64,000 nt of DNA from JACVRX01 sp963831385. GTDB taxonomy: Bacteria; Actinomycetota; Actinomycetes; Jiangellales; Jiangellaceae. Of this stretch, positions 28,086-38,145 are shown one piece after another. The notes under the pieces are model-generated. The model worked only from the letters and a program-made list of their open reading frames with translations, was not told the DNA's origin and did no database searches. Position numbers and translations under genes: made by a program. The stretch covers positions 124,001 through 188,000 of the forward strand of contig CAWHPW010000010.1 of assembly GCA_963831385.1 (NCBI GenBank). Reading direction: 5' to 3'. Position 1 is the stretch's first letter. Each line of letters starts with the position of its first letter.

Positions 28086-28646
28086 GTGACCCGGATCATT
28101 GCGGGCGCCTGCCGCGGGCGCCGGCTCACCGTTCCAGCGGGGCGCGATACTCGGCCGACGTCGGACCGCGTCCGCGAGGCGATGTTCTCGGCGATCGAGT
28201 CCGAACTGGGTCCACTGTCCGGCCTGCGGGTGATCGACCTCTACGCGGGCAGCGGCGCACTGGGTCTGGAGGCGTTGTCGCGTGGCGCCGCACATGCCCT
28301 CTTGGTGGAGTCAGACGCGCGAGCGGTCCGGGCCATCCGGACCAACGTCGCCGCCCTGGGTCTGCCCGGGGCGGAGGTCATGCACGCGTCGGTCGGGCGA
28401 ACGCTCGCCCAGCCAATCACCCGGCCGTACGACCTGGCGCTGGCGGACCCGCCGTATGCCCTGGCGGACGGCGCACTCGCCGGCGTGCTGTCGCGGTTGG
28501 CCGACGGTTGGCTGAATCCGGACGCCCTGGTGGTCGTCGAGCGCCCGGCCCGGGTGGCCCCACTGCTCTGGCCGGATGGACTGACGGGCATCAAGTACCG
28601 CCGATATGGCGAGACCATGCTCTGGTACGGTCGCCCGGCTGGGTGA
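28086..28646 (+). CDS. rsmD: 16S rRNA (guanine966-N2)-methyltransferase
   Basis: 186 residues from GTG 28086. SAM-binding motif DLYAGSGALGLEALSRGA and the catalytic tetrapeptide DPPY in LADPPYAL are clear, with N-terminal RIIAGACRGRRL typical of RsmD. Methylates G966 of 16S rRNA. Followed after 21 bases by coaD, the standard bacterial pairing. Confidence 0.96.
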   Translation: MTRIIAGACRGRRLTVPAGRDTRPTSDRVREAMFSAIESELGPLSGLRVIDLYAGSGALGLEALSRGAAHALLVESDARAVRAIRTNVAALGLPGAEVMHASVGRTLAQPITRPYDLALADPPYALADGALAGVLSRLADGWLNPDALVVVERPARVAPLLWPDGLTGIKYRRYGETMLWYGRPAG

Positions 28647-28667
28647 TCACAGCGGCTGGGAGGTCAC

Positions 28668-29150
28668 GTGCGCCGTTGCGTCTGCCCGGGGTCGTTCGAT
28701 CCCGTGACCAATGGCCACGTCGACGTCATCGAGAGGGCCGCGGGTCTATTCGACGAGGTGGTCGTCGCCGTCCTGGTCAATCCGTCCAAACAGAGCATGT
28801 TCAGCGTGGAGGATCGCATCACCATGCTGACCGAAGTGACCCAGCGTCTGCCGAACGTGACGGTGGAGGGCTTCCAAGGCCTGTTGGTGGATTTCTGTCG
28901 GCAGCGGGACATCCCAGCGGTGGTGAAGGGACTTCGGGCGGTCACGGACTTCGACTACGAACTGCAGATGGCGCAGATGAATCACCGTCTCTCTGCCCTG
29001 GAGACGCTGTTCGTCGCCGCGAACCCGGATTACTCGTATCTCTCGTCCAGCCTGGTCAGGGAGGTCGCGGTCCACGGCGGAGACGTGTCCGGATTGGTTC
29101 CGGACACCGTGCTCGCCCGCCTCGGAGCGCGCCTGGAGGGGGACAGCTGA
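28668..29150 (+). CDS. coaD: Phosphopantetheine adenylyltransferase
   Basis: 160 residues from GTG 28668 with GGGAGG upstream. Fourth step of CoA synthesis, joining 4'-phosphopantetheine and ATP to dephospho-CoA. Signatures PGSFDPVTNGHVDV (TxGH nucleotidylyltransferase motif), VKGLRAVTDFDYELQMAQMN and the YSYLSSSLVRE motif are all present. Normal length. Confidence 0.98.
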   Translation: MRRCVCPGSFDPVTNGHVDVIERAAGLFDEVVVAVLVNPSKQSMFSVEDRITMLTEVTQRLPNVTVEGFQGLLVDFCRQRDIPAVVKGLRAVTDFDYELQMAQMNHRLSALETLFVAANPDYSYLSSSLVREVAVHGGDVSGLVPDTVLARLGARLEGDS

Positions 29151-29162
29151 GGGGAGCCGTGC

Positions 29163-29672
29163 ATGGACGTCCACGACAAGCTCGACGAGATCGTGAAGTA
29201 CGTCGAGTCCGCCCGCGCGATGCCGATGTCGTCTTCGTCGGTCGTCAACCGCACCGAACTGCTCGGTCAGTTGCGCGTCCTGCGGGACATGCTGCCAGCC
29301 ACCTTGCAAGAAGCAGACCGGCTGCTCGACGAACGCGAGCAACTGCTCGCCCAGGCGCGGTCGGATGCCGACGCACTCGTCGTCACCGGGCAGGAGCAGC
29401 GGGCCCTTCTCGTGGCCGAGCACGAGGTGCTGACGGAGGCGCAGACGCGCGCCGAGGAGACGTTGACAGCGGCCGCGGCAACCGCTGACGAGCTCCGCCG
29501 AGAGGTCGACGACTACGTGGATGCGAAGCTCGCGCACCTCGAGTTGGCCGCCGAGAAGATCTTGGAAACCGTCCGGCGCGGCCGTGATCGGTTGAGCCGG
29601 ACGAGTGCTTACGCTGACCTCGCCGACATCGAGGCGGCTGGGCGCGATATTGGGTCCGGGCGCGGGGTCTAG
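29163..29672 (+). CDS. Coiled-coil protein, DivIVA-like
   Basis: 169 residues, almost wholly helical, with heptad-like Leu/Ala/Glu repeats from about residue 30 to 145 (LLGQLRVLRDMLPATLQEAD, then EREQLLAQARSDADALVV). Homologues sit between coaD and the DUF177 gene in many actinobacteria and are annotated as cell-division-initiation or DivIVA-domain proteins. It may be a membrane- or septum-associated scaffold; no membrane segment is visible. Confidence 0.85.
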   Translation: MDVHDKLDEIVKYVESARAMPMSSSSVVNRTELLGQLRVLRDMLPATLQEADRLLDEREQLLAQARSDADALVVTGQEQRALLVAEHEVLTEAQTRAEETLTAAAATADELRREVDDYVDAKLAHLELAAEKILETVRRGRDRLSRTSAYADLADIEAAGRDIGSGRGV

Positions 29673-29728
29673 TACCCTTGGCACTCGACCTCACGCCGAG
29701 GCCCCGGGTCCGTACACCCGCTGCGAGA

Positions 29729-30343
29729 GTGGTTCCGCTGAATACCCTCGATCCACGAGCGCCGCTCGTGCTCGACCTGCACGCGCTGGGGCGCCGACCC
29801 GGAACGATGCGGCGGATCCGCCGCACCGTGCCGGCGCCTGCGGATCTGGGTCTCGGTGGCGTGGTCGGCGTGCCCGCAGGGGTGGATCTCGAGCTGGATG
29901 TGCGGCTGGAGTCGGTCATGGAGGGCGTGCTCGTCTCTGGAACCGCAGCGGCTCGAACCGAGGGAGAGTGCGTACGGTGCCTGGATCCAGTCGTCGGTGA
30001 CGTGGCGGTTGAATTCCAGGAGCTGTATGGCTATCCCGATCGGGTCCTCGACGATGACCGAGCTGACGGAGAGCTCGTGCTCGACGGCGACCTGATCGAT
30101 CTCGACCAGGCGGTCCGGGATGCGGTCGTGCTCGCCCTGCCTCGAGCACCGCTGTGCCGAGACGACTGCCCGGGGTTGTGCGTGCAGTGCGGTGCTCGGC
30201 TCGCCGACGACCCGGGGCATGCGCACAGCACCACCGACCCTCGGTGGGCAGCCCTCGCGGGCCTGCTCGCCGGCTCCGTTGATAGCAGTGACCAAGAGAA
30301 CGAGACCGGCTCGCAACGGGCCGTCGCGACCGAGGAGAACTAG
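29729..30343 (+). CDS. DUF177 (YceD-like) protein
   Basis: 204 residues from GTG 29729 (MVPLNTLDPRAPLVLDLHAL). An in-frame TTG at 29678 would add 17 residues, but the shorter form matches the Streptomyces N-terminus. DUF177 hallmarks are VMEGVLVSGTAAARTEGECVRCLDP split over two lines of the domain, and a C-terminal CRDDCPGLCVQCG four-Cys site. Always upstream of rpmF. YceD relatives are linked to 23S rRNA or L32 metabolism. Confidence 0.92.
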   Translation: MVPLNTLDPRAPLVLDLHALGRRPGTMRRIRRTVPAPADLGLGGVVGVPAGVDLELDVRLESVMEGVLVSGTAAARTEGECVRCLDPVVGDVAVEFQELYGYPDRVLDDDRADGELVLDGDLIDLDQAVRDAVVLALPRAPLCRDDCPGLCVQCGARLADDPGHAHSTTDPRWAALAGLLAGSVDSSDQENETGSQRAVATEEN

Positions 30344-30345
30344 CC

Positions 30346-30549
30346 GTGGCCGTCCCAAAGCGGAGAATGTCCCGCAGCAACACCCGTAGCCGGCGTTCGC
30401 AGTGGAAGGCGAAGCTGCCCCAGATCCAGAAGCGGGTCGAGAAGGGCCGCACCACGTGGGTCGTGTCTCACCGCGCCCACGTCGTCGAGGACTCGCAGGG
30501 GGCACCCCTGTTCCGCGAGTACAACGGTCGTCAGGTCGGCGACGCCTGA
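30346..30549 (+). CDS. rpmF: 50S ribosomal protein L32, zinc-free form
   Basis: 67 residues from GTG 30346, two bases after the DUF177 stop. N-terminal MAVPKRRMSRSNTRSRRSQW is diagnostic. The usual zinc cysteines are absent; the C-terminal half reads VSHRAHVVEDSQGAP and ends EYNGRQVGDA. It is therefore a C- form, although L28 in this window is C+. Confidence 0.93.
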   Translation: MAVPKRRMSRSNTRSRRSQWKAKLPQIQKRVEKGRTTWVVSHRAHVVEDSQGAPLFREYNGRQVGDA

Positions 30550-30572
30550 CCGCGGTGCGGACTGCCCGGACC

Positions 30573-31283
30573 ATGTCGGCCGGCTCCTCGACGCCACCCC
30601 CGGTGGCTCAGCTGAAGGCCCGGCTCGGGTTGCCCGTGGACTCCCAACTCCTCGAACGAGCACTCACCCATCGGTCCTACGCATACGAGCACGGCGGACT
30701 GCCGACGAACGAGCGGTTGGAGTTCCTCGGCGATTCAGTGCTCGGCTTGGTCGTCACTGATGCTCTGTTCCACCGGCACCCGGACCTATCCGAAGGGCAG
30801 CTGGCCAAGCTGCGCGCGGCGGTGGTCAACATGCGCGCTCTTGCCGACGTCGGACGGACGCTCGATCTCGGCCGCTACGTGCGCCTCGGCCGGGGCGAGG
30901 AGGCAACGGGAGGCCGCGACAAGTCCTCGATCCTGGCCGACACCGTCGAGGCGCTGATCGGTGCGGTGTACCTCGACGGCGGGCTCGAGGCCGCTTCGAC
31001 GTTTGTGCACAACCTCGTCGACGATCTCATCGTGGCTTCGGCGACACTCGGCGCCGGGTTGGACTGGAAGACTTCATTGCAGGAGCTCACGTCTCAGGCG
31101 ATGCTCGGCGTGCCCGAGTACCACGTCAGTGAGACCGGCCCCGATCACGCCAAGCTGTTCACCGCCGCCGCGGTGGTGGCGGGCCGGGTTCAGGGTGTCG
31201 GGCAGGGGCGGAGCAAGAAGGAGGCCGAGGCTCAGGCGGCCCAGGCCGCGTGGAGCGCTCTGCGGAGCGACAAGACCGGCTGA
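30573..31283 (+). CDS. rnc: Ribonuclease III
   Basis: 236 residues from ATG 30573; a GTG at 30555 is in frame and possible. The catalytic signature NERLEFLGDS is at 46-55, with the second acidic site in DTVEALIGAVYLDGG. A double-stranded RNA-binding domain occupies about 160-230 (WKTSLQELTS, GVGQGRSKKEAEAQAA). Processes rRNA and other double-stranded RNA. Downstream mutM follows after 13 bases. Confidence 0.97.
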   Translation: MSAGSSTPPPVAQLKARLGLPVDSQLLERALTHRSYAYEHGGLPTNERLEFLGDSVLGLVVTDALFHRHPDLSEGQLAKLRAAVVNMRALADVGRTLDLGRYVRLGRGEEATGGRDKSSILADTVEALIGAVYLDGGLEAASTFVHNLVDDLIVASATLGAGLDWKTSLQELTSQAMLGVPEYHVSETGPDHAKLFTAAAVVAGRVQGVGQGRSKKEAEAQAAQAAWSALRSDKTG

Positions 31284-31296
31284 GGCAGCGTCACAC

Positions 31297-32190
31297 ATGC
31301 CCGAGCTGCCCGAGGTCGAGGTCGTCCGTCGTGGGCTGGAGAGTTTCGTGGTCGGCCGAACCGTCGACACGGTGGAGGTCCGGCATCCGCGTGCTGTCCG
31401 CCGTCATACGCCAGGTTCTGCCGACTTCATCGCTGCCCTGGCCGGCGCCCGGTTCGAGACGGCCAACCGCCGCGGCAAGTACCTGTGGCTCCCGTTCGCC
31501 TCTGCGGACAACACTGCCAGAAACACCGACGACGACACCACGTACGCGCTGCTCGCGCATCTGGGCATGAGCGGCCAGCTCCTCGTCGTTCCTGGCTCGG
31601 CTCCGGACGAGCTGCATCTGCGGGTCCGCATGTCCTTCGCTGATGGTGGCACGGAGTTGCGTTTCGTGGACCAGCGGACGTTCGGCGGACTTGCTGTGAC
31701 GCGGACGACCAGCGGGCGCGTTCCCGTCGAGATCGAGCACATCGCGCTCGATCCCTTGGACGACCGGTTCGACGACGACGATTTCCGGCTTGCTCTGCGC
31801 CGACGTCGCACCGGAATCAAGCGCGCGCTGCTTGACCAGACGTTGATCTCGGGCGTCGGGAACATCTATGCCGACGAAGCACTCTGGCACGCCCGGCTGC
31901 ACGGCGCCCGGCCGACCGAGACGATGAGCCGGGCGGAGATCGGGCGGCTGCTGACTGGTGTGCGATCCGTCATGATCGCCGCGCTGGACGAGGGCGGGAC
32001 GTCGTTCGACTCTCTCTATGTCGATGTCAACGGCGCCAGCGGGTTCTTCGACCGATCCCTGCAGGTCTATGGCCGAGCCGGTCAGCCGTGCCGGCGATGC
32101 GGCACGCCGATCCGCAAGGACCCGTTCATGAACAGGTCGTCGCATTCCTGCCCACGGTGTCAGCCTCGGCCTAGACGGGCACGGTGGTGA
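31297..32190 (+). CDS. mutM: Formamidopyrimidine-DNA glycosylase
   Basis: 297 residues. The N-terminal catalytic Pro2/Glu3 are in MPELPEVEVVRRGL. The helix-two-turn-helix region has ISGVGNIYADEALW, and the C-terminal zinc finger reads CRRCGT and later CPRC with the KDPFMNR segment between. It removes 8-oxoguanine. An insert of acidic residues (ADNTARNTDDDTT, about 69-81) is longer than usual. Confidence 0.97.
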   Translation: MPELPEVEVVRRGLESFVVGRTVDTVEVRHPRAVRRHTPGSADFIAALAGARFETANRRGKYLWLPFASADNTARNTDDDTTYALLAHLGMSGQLLVVPGSAPDELHLRVRMSFADGGTELRFVDQRTFGGLAVTRTTSGRVPVEIEHIALDPLDDRFDDDDFRLALRRRRTGIKRALLDQTLISGVGNIYADEALWHARLHGARPTETMSRAEIGRLLTGVRSVMIAALDEGGTSFDSLYVDVNGASGFFDRSLQVYGRAGQPCRRCGTPIRKDPFMNRSSHSCPRCQPRPRRARW

Positions 32191-32465
32191 GCGGCGATCC
32201 GGTGCGGATGACTGTCCGGCTGCGTGGACGGGTGCAGGGTGTCGGGTTGAGATGGTTCGTGCGGCGAACAGCCCGTGGTCTGGGCCTGTCAGGGCACGCG
32301 GTCAATCTCGCCGATGGCACCGTCGAGGTCGTCGCCGAAGGCTCCCGTGAGATGTGTGAACGGTTGGTGGACATCCTGCGAGGGCAAGGACCGCCCGGAC
32401 GGGTCGAGCAGGTGGTCGTCGAGTGGTCAGCGGCCACCGGAGTCCTCGGCTTCAGCACGGACTGA
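32187..32465 (+). CDS. acyP: Acylphosphatase
   Basis: About 92 residues from GTG 32187, overlapping the mutM stop as GTGA; the preceding codon 32184 is also GTG. The signature RGRVQGVGLRWFVR carries the catalytic Arg, and LSGHAVNLADGTVEVVAEG includes the catalytic Asn. Hydrolyses acyl phosphates. Conserved position between mutM and smc in actinobacteria. Confidence 0.95.
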   Translation: MSGDPVRMTVRLRGRVQGVGLRWFVRRTARGLGLSGHAVNLADGTVEVVAEGSREMCERLVDILRGQGPPGRVEQVVVEWSAATGVLGFSTD

Positions 32466-32578
32466 AGCTATTGACCCGTTCGCGCGACGGTGACACCCTG
32501 GTGAGAGCGGCTCGACGCCCCGGTCGACGGTGAGGCGATCTGCCCAGACTCTCTGGTTCCCCGTGGAGGAAATCTGTC

Positions 32579-32779
32579 ATGGCGAAGGCGCTCCTCGGTT
32601 ACGTCGGTGGCCCTGATCCCCGACTGGTCACCGAGGTAAGGCGGCTACAACGGCGCGTGATCGACCTCGAGGCCGAGGTACTGCGACTGCAAGCCGAAAA
32701 CGACTCCCTGCTCGAGATGGTCGACGCGCCGTCGGTCAGCCTCGACCAGGTCGTCGCGGTGGAGCCCGCACTGGCCTGA
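32579..32779 (+). CDS. Small conserved coiled-coil protein
   Basis: 66 residues with a clear GGAGGAAA Shine-Dalgarno. MAKALLGYVGGPDPRLVTEV is the start of a small actinobacterial family; the rest is a heptad-patterned helix (RRVIDLEAEVLRLQAENDSLL). Often found between acyP and smc. Function unknown. Confidence 0.88.
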   Translation: MAKALLGYVGGPDPRLVTEVRRLQRRVIDLEAEVLRLQAENDSLLEMVDAPSVSLDQVVAVEPALA

Positions 32780-32855
32780 GGGCCAACGGCGACACGCACG
32801 GGCCGTCCCGGCCCGTGCGCCGGCTGCTTGCGTTGTCGGCGGATAGATTCGCGGC

Positions 32856-35800
32856 GTGCACCTGAAGAGCCTGACGTTGCGGGGGTTCAAGTCCTTCGCC
32901 TCGTCGACCACGTTGCACTTCGAGCCCGGCATCACCTGTGTCGTCGGGCCGAATGGGTCGGGCAAGTCCAATGTGGTCGATGCGCTGGCCTGGGTCATGG
33001 GCGAACAGGGTGCCAAGAGCCTGCGCGGCGGTCGGATGGATGACGTCATCTTCGCCGGCACGGCAGGACGTCCGGCGCTGGGCCGGGCAGAGGTCCTGCT
33101 CACGATCGACAACACCGACGGCCTGCTCCCGATCGAATACACCGAGGTGACCCTGTCCCGGACCATGTTCTCCGGCGGCGGGTCGGAATACGCGATCAAC
33201 GGGAGAGTGTGCCGCCTGCTCGACGTACAAGAGCTGCTCTCGGACTCCGGCATCGGCCGGGAGATGCATGTCGTTGTCGGCCAGGGTCAACTCGACTCGA
33301 TTCTCACCGCGACGCCGGAGGAGCGCCGGGGCTTCGTCGAGGAGGCGGCGGGGGTTCTCAAGCATCGAAAACGCAAGGAGAAGGCCCTCCGCAAACTCGA
33401 CGCGATGCAGGCCAATCTGACCCGGGTGCAGGATCTCACCGCGGAGTTGCGCCGCCAGCTCGGGCCGTTGGGCAAGCAGGCCGAGATCGCCCGGCGGGCC
33501 AACGTCATCCAGGCCGACCTCCGTGACGCGCGGCTTCGGTTGCTGGCCGACGAGCTGGCCGGCGCCCGCTCGGTTCTGGCTCGCGAGACGGCCGCCGAGA
33601 CCGCACTACGAGCTCGGCAGGCCGAGTTCGCGCGCGCCCTGGACGAAGCAGGCAGCCGCGAACGCAGCGTGGAGGCCGAGGCGCAGCAGGCTGCGCCGAT
33701 GCTCGCGCGAGCTCAGGAATGCTGGTACCGACTCGTCAGCCTGCGCGAGCGCGTCGCGGGTACAGCGTCACTCGCCCAGGAGCGGGTCCGCCACCTCACG
33801 GCATCGATCGAGGACAAGAGCGCGGGACCCGACATCGAGGCGATCCTGGCGCGAGGTCGCCACGGTGCGTGGTCAGGAAGCCGAGCTGGCGGCGCAGGCC
33901 GCTACCGCTCGGGCCGTCCTCGACGGCGCCATCGCCGACCGAGCAGATGCGGAGGCGGCCCTGGCCGGCGAGGAGCGCCGCCTGGCCGGCGTCATCCAGG
34001 CGGCCGCCGATCGTCGGGAAGGCCTGGCTCGGCTCAGCGGTCAGGTCGACGGGTTGCGACGCCGAGCCGATGCCGCGGAGGCCGAGCTGACCCGGCTCCA
34101 GTTGGCCCGCGAGCATGCCCTGCAGAGGGCTGCCGAAGCCGAGCGAGAATTCACTGCTCTGGAGACCACCATCGCCGGACTATCGGTGGGCGAACAGGGT
34201 CTCGACGCCGAGCACGAGCGTCTCCAAGGGGAGCTCGACGAAGCCGAGACGGCGCTCGCGGCGGCGCTGACGCAGCAACACTCCGCCGAACGCGAGCGGG
34301 CGACGCTCGCGGCCCGCCGGGAGGCATTGGAGCTGGGCCTGGCCCGTCGAGACGGTGTTGCCGCGCTGCTGGCGGACCCAGGGCACATCGAGGGTCTTCG
34401 GGGGTCGTTGGCAGCGCTGCTCACGATCGAACCGGGATGGGAGACCGCGGTCGCCGCTGCTCTCGGGCCGGCCGCCGACGCCGTGGCGGTCGAGTCGCTC
34501 GACGATGCGGTCGCGGCTTTGCGTCGGCTCCGCGACGACGATCTCGGCCGCGCGAGCATGGTCGTCGCGCTATCCGACGACGAGGACTCGCTGCTGCCCT
34601 CGCTGCCCAGCGGGTTCCGGTATCTCGCAGATTTGATCCTTGCCCCGGCCTGGCTTCGGCCGGCGGTCATCGGTCTGCTGCGGGGTGTCGTGGCAGTCGA
34701 CGACCTGCCGACCGCCCGGGCACTCGTCGGCGAGTTGCCGACGCTGGTCGCCGTCACGCCGCAGGGTGACGTCCTGGGCCGTGCCTTTGCCGCCGGTGGG
34801 TCGACCGGTCCGCCGAGCCGGTTGGAGATCCAGGCCGCCGTCGACGAGGCTGCGGACCACCTGGCCCGGGCGACAACGCGCCTCACGGAGCTCGACGACG
34901 CCGTCAGGGCAGACCGTCGTCATCGAGATCACGTGGCGGCCCAAGTCGGCGGTGCGCTGGCGCGGTTGCACGAGTCCGACGCCGAACTCTCGGCGGTCGC
35001 GGAACAGTTGGGGGCACTCGGGCACGCTGCACGCTCTGCGGCCGCCGAGGCGGAGCGGCTGGCAGCCGCGACGGCTGATGCTGAAGCAGCGAGGGTCCGG
35101 GACGTGGCGGATCTGGCGGAACTGGAAGAACGGCTCGCTGCCGCCGGAGCAGCCAGCGATATCGACGCTGCCCCGTCGACCGATCAGCGGGACGCCTTTT
35201 CCAGCACCGTTGCGGCGGCGCGCCAGGCAGAGACCGACGCCAGACTCACGATGCGGACCGTGGAAGAGCGGATGCGGGCGCTGACCGGCCGGGCCGAGGC
35301 ACTCGAGCGGGCGGCCTCCGACGAGCAGGAGGCGCGCGCGGAGGCCGCTGTTCTGGCAGAACGCCGAGCCCGGGCGGCGGCCACGGCCGCTGCGGTCTCG
35401 CGTGGCGCCGTACTGACACTTGATCGGCTGGAGCAGTCGTTGGCTCTGGCGGAGTCGCAACGATCCGCCTTGGAGCACCGTCGTGCGCAGTACCAGGAAG
35501 AGCTGTCTGCGATTCGCGAACTGATTGCCCTGCGACGCGAAGAACTCGAAGAAGTCACAGCGTCGGTCCACCGTGATGCGCTGGTCTTGGCCGAGCAGCG
35601 GATGCGAACAGAAACGTTGGAGGCGAGAGGTCTGGAGGAGTTCGGTGTCGACCCCGCCACCCTCCTCGAAGATTACGGGCCCGATCGGCCGGTACCAGTG
35701 ATCGATCCCGCCAACGGGGAGTCCGCGGCGCCGTATGCGCGCGAGGAGCAGCTCAAGCGGGCCCGAGTGGCCGAACGGGAGCTCGCCCTGCTGGGCCGGG

Positions 35801-36399
35801 TCAACCCCCTGGCACTCGAGGAGTTCGCGGCGTTGGAGGAACGTCACGCCTTCCTGGTCGAACAGCTCGAGGATCTGCGGCGTACCCGACGCGACCTGCT
35901 CGACATCGTCACCGAGGTCGATGACCGCGTACAGCAGATCTTCGCCGAAGCCTATGAAGACACCGCCCGGGAGTTCGCTGACGTGTTCGGCCGGCTGTTT
36001 CCGGGCGGTGAGGGAAGGTTGGTGCTGACCGATCCCGACGACATGCTCGCGACCGGCATCGACGTCGAGGCGCGACCTCCCGGCAAGCGGATCAAGCGGC
36101 TGTCCCTGCTCTCCGGCGGGGAACGAGCTCTGGTTGCCGTCGCCTTCCTCATTGCCTTGTTCAAGGCCCGGCCAAGCCCGTTCTATGTCCTCGACGAGGT
36201 CGAGGCCGCCCTCGACGAGGTCAATCTGGGGCGCCTGCTGGAGATCTACGAGGAGCTTCGGGAGAACAGCCAGCTCATCGTCGTCACCCACCAAAAACGC
36301 ACGATGGAGGTCGCCGACGCGCTCTACGGCGTGTCGATGCGAAACGACGGTGTCACCGCGGTGATCAGTCAGCGGATCCGGGAGGCCGAACCGGCCTGA
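32856..36399 (+). CDS. smc: Chromosome segregation protein SMC, with an apparent +1 frameshift
   Basis: The N-terminal ATPase half reads in one frame from GTG 32856 (FKSFASSTT, Walker A GPNGSGKSNVVDAL, IGREMHVVVGQGQLDSIL) to about 33850. The rest continues one frame over to the TGA at 36397-36399: coiled coil, the hinge around 34350-34750, then LSLLSGGERALVAVAFLIAL and the Walker B-containing FYVLDEVEAALDEVN. Dropping one base near 33849-33858 (in GCGCG) joins the halves as about 1180 residues, the normal SMC length. Condensin core ATPase, partner of ScpA/ScpB (not in the window). Both halves are well preserved, which argues for a sequencing or assembly insertion rather than decay. Confidence 0.9.
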
Positions 36400-36403
36400 T
36401 GGT

Positions 36404-37207
36404 TCAGCCTTTCGTGGACCCCTCGACGATGCCCTGGATGAAATGCCGTTGCAGGAAGAGGTACACGATCACGACTGGCAGAGCGACGATCACGGCGCCG
36501 GCCGCGAGCAGGGCCACGCCGGAGGTGTACTGGCCCTGGAAGAAAGCAAGCCCGAGTGGCGCGGTACGCAGATTCTCGCTGGTCACCATCACCAGCGGGA
36601 TGAGGAACTCGTTCCACGTCCACATGAACGTGAGCAGGATGAGCGTGACGATGGCTGGGCGCCCCATGGGAGCGAGCACGCGCCATAGTGTCTGCCAATG
36701 ACCGGCGCCGTCGATGCGGGCAGCCTCGACTACTTCACGTGAACTGGACAGAAAATAGGCGCGCATCCAGAACGTTCCGAAGGCCACCGACTGGGCCACC
36801 TGCGGCAAGATCAACGCGACGTAGGTGTCGGTCAGGTTCAGCGCACGAAGGTCGAAGTACAGCGGCACGACGATCGCCTCGGTCGGCACCATGATGCCGA
36901 CGAGCATCGTCCAGAAGAGCAACGTCCGGCCAGGAAACCGCATGGTGCCGAAGGCGTACCCGCTCAGGATCGACAAGAAGGTGGCAATGCTCACCGTGAT
37001 GGTGCTCACCAGCACGCTGGAACGCAGGTATGTCCCGAACCGTCCCTGCTCCCAGGCGGCAGTGAAGTTGCCCAACCCGCCCGAGGCGTCTCCGGACAGG
37101 TCGGGGCTGACCGCCAGGTCGATGATCATGACCAGCGGGTAGAGGGCGAACACGGCGAACACGACCAGCACCACATAGTTCAGCGTCCGTTCGCCGGCGG
37201 AGGTCAT
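36404..37207 (-). CDS. Sugar ABC transporter permease, MalG type
   Basis: 267 residues from ATG 37207, overlapping the stop of the upstream permease gene as ATGA. Six hydrophobic segments. The EAA loop, which docks the ATPase, reads EVVEAARIDGAGHWQTLWRV, followed by LAPMGRPAIVTL, as in CUT1-family MalG proteins. C-terminal QRHFIQGIVEGSTKG is also typical. No ATPase gene is adjacent, so a shared MsiK-type ATPase is likely. Convergent with smc, 4 bases apart. Confidence 0.95.
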   Translation of the reverse strand: MTSAGERTLNYVVLVVFAVFALYPLVMIIDLAVSPDLSGDASGGLGNFTAAWEQGRFGTYLRSSVLVSTITVSIATFLSILSGYAFGTMRFPGRTLLFWTMLVGIMVPTEAIVVPLYFDLRALNLTDTYVALILPQVAQSVAFGTFWMRAYFLSSSREVVEAARIDGAGHWQTLWRVLAPMGRPAIVTLILLTFMWTWNEFLIPLVMVTSENLRTAPLGLAFFQGQYTSGVALLAAGAVIVALPVVIVYLFLQRHFIQGIVEGSTKG

Positions 37208-38145
37208 GGTTGGCCACCGATGCGGGCGATCACGAGGTTGAGCAGCAGGATGACGACCGTGAGCGTCACGCCGATGGCCGCAGCAGAGCCGACTTCGCCG
37301 AGCTCGAACGCTCGGCGGTACACCTCGTAAGACGGAACGGTTGTCGCGTTGCCCGGACCGCCTCCGGTGGTCACGTACACGAGGTCGAAAGTGCGCAGGG
37401 CCGCGATCACGGTGAGGGTGAGGGCGACGACGAGCTCGTTGCGCAACGCCGGCAGAGTGACGCTGGTGAACTCCCGGATAGGGCCGGCGCCGTCGACTCG
37501 GGCTGCGTCGTAGAGCTCCCGCGGAATCTTCCCGGTGCCGGCGAGAAAGAGGACGAAGCACAGGCCGATGCTCACCCATGTCCCGACCAGGCCCACCGCC
37601 GGGAGGGCGAGGTCGAAATCACCCAGCCAGCCGCGGGCAAGGTCGCCGAGACCGATGAATCGCAGCGCGTCATTGAGTGGTCCGTCCGGTGCGTAGATCT
37701 GCCGCCAGGTGACGGCGACGACGACCATGGCGACCACCTGCGGCAGGAAGATCACGGTCCGGAAGAACGCGAGCCCACGCACGCGCGCTCGCGCGACGAC
37801 GGCTGCGAGCACCAGCCCGACCGCGGTTGGGATCACTGCGAAGAAGACCACGAGGACGGCGGCGTGGCCGAACGCAGCGCGCAGAGCCGGATCCGCCACG
37901 ATGTCGGCGTAGTTCCGCAGGCCGACCCAGATGCCAAGAGTGAGGCCATCCCACTCGTAGAACGACAGCTGCACGGCCCGGAAGAGCGGGAAGAGCAGGA
38001 ACGCCGCGTACACGACCAGCGCCGGAGCGATGTAGAGGTAACCCACTCGTCGGGGTTCACCAGGTGGTCCGCCGCGACGGTCGCGCTTCAACGTTCGCCG
38101 CGCGGTAGCGGTCGACGCGGCGGTCTTGACCTCAGCCGCCGACAA
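37204..38145 (-). CDS. Sugar ABC transporter permease, MalF type
   Basis: 313 residues from a TTG at 38145 with GGAG nine bases upstream. The basic N-terminus (RRTLKRDRRGG) is followed by six membrane segments. The EAA loop reads ELYDAARVDGAGPIREFTSV, and TTGGGPGNATTV is the usual periplasmic loop of CUT1 MalF proteins. Overlaps the 3' end of the binding-protein gene by 14 bases, so the three transporter genes form one operon. Confidence 0.94.
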   Translation of the reverse strand: MSAAEVKTAASTATARRTLKRDRRGGPPGEPRRVGYLYIAPALVVYAAFLLFPLFRAVQLSFYEWDGLTLGIWVGLRNYADIVADPALRAAFGHAAVLVVFFAVIPTAVGLVLAAVVARARVRGLAFFRTVIFLPQVVAMVVVAVTWRQIYAPDGPLNDALRFIGLGDLARGWLGDFDLALPAVGLVGTWVSIGLCFVLFLAGTGKIPRELYDAARVDGAGPIREFTSVTLPALRNELVVALTLTVIAALRTFDLVYVTTGGGPGNATTVPSYEVYRRAFELGEVGSAAAIGVTLTVVILLLNLVIARIGGQP

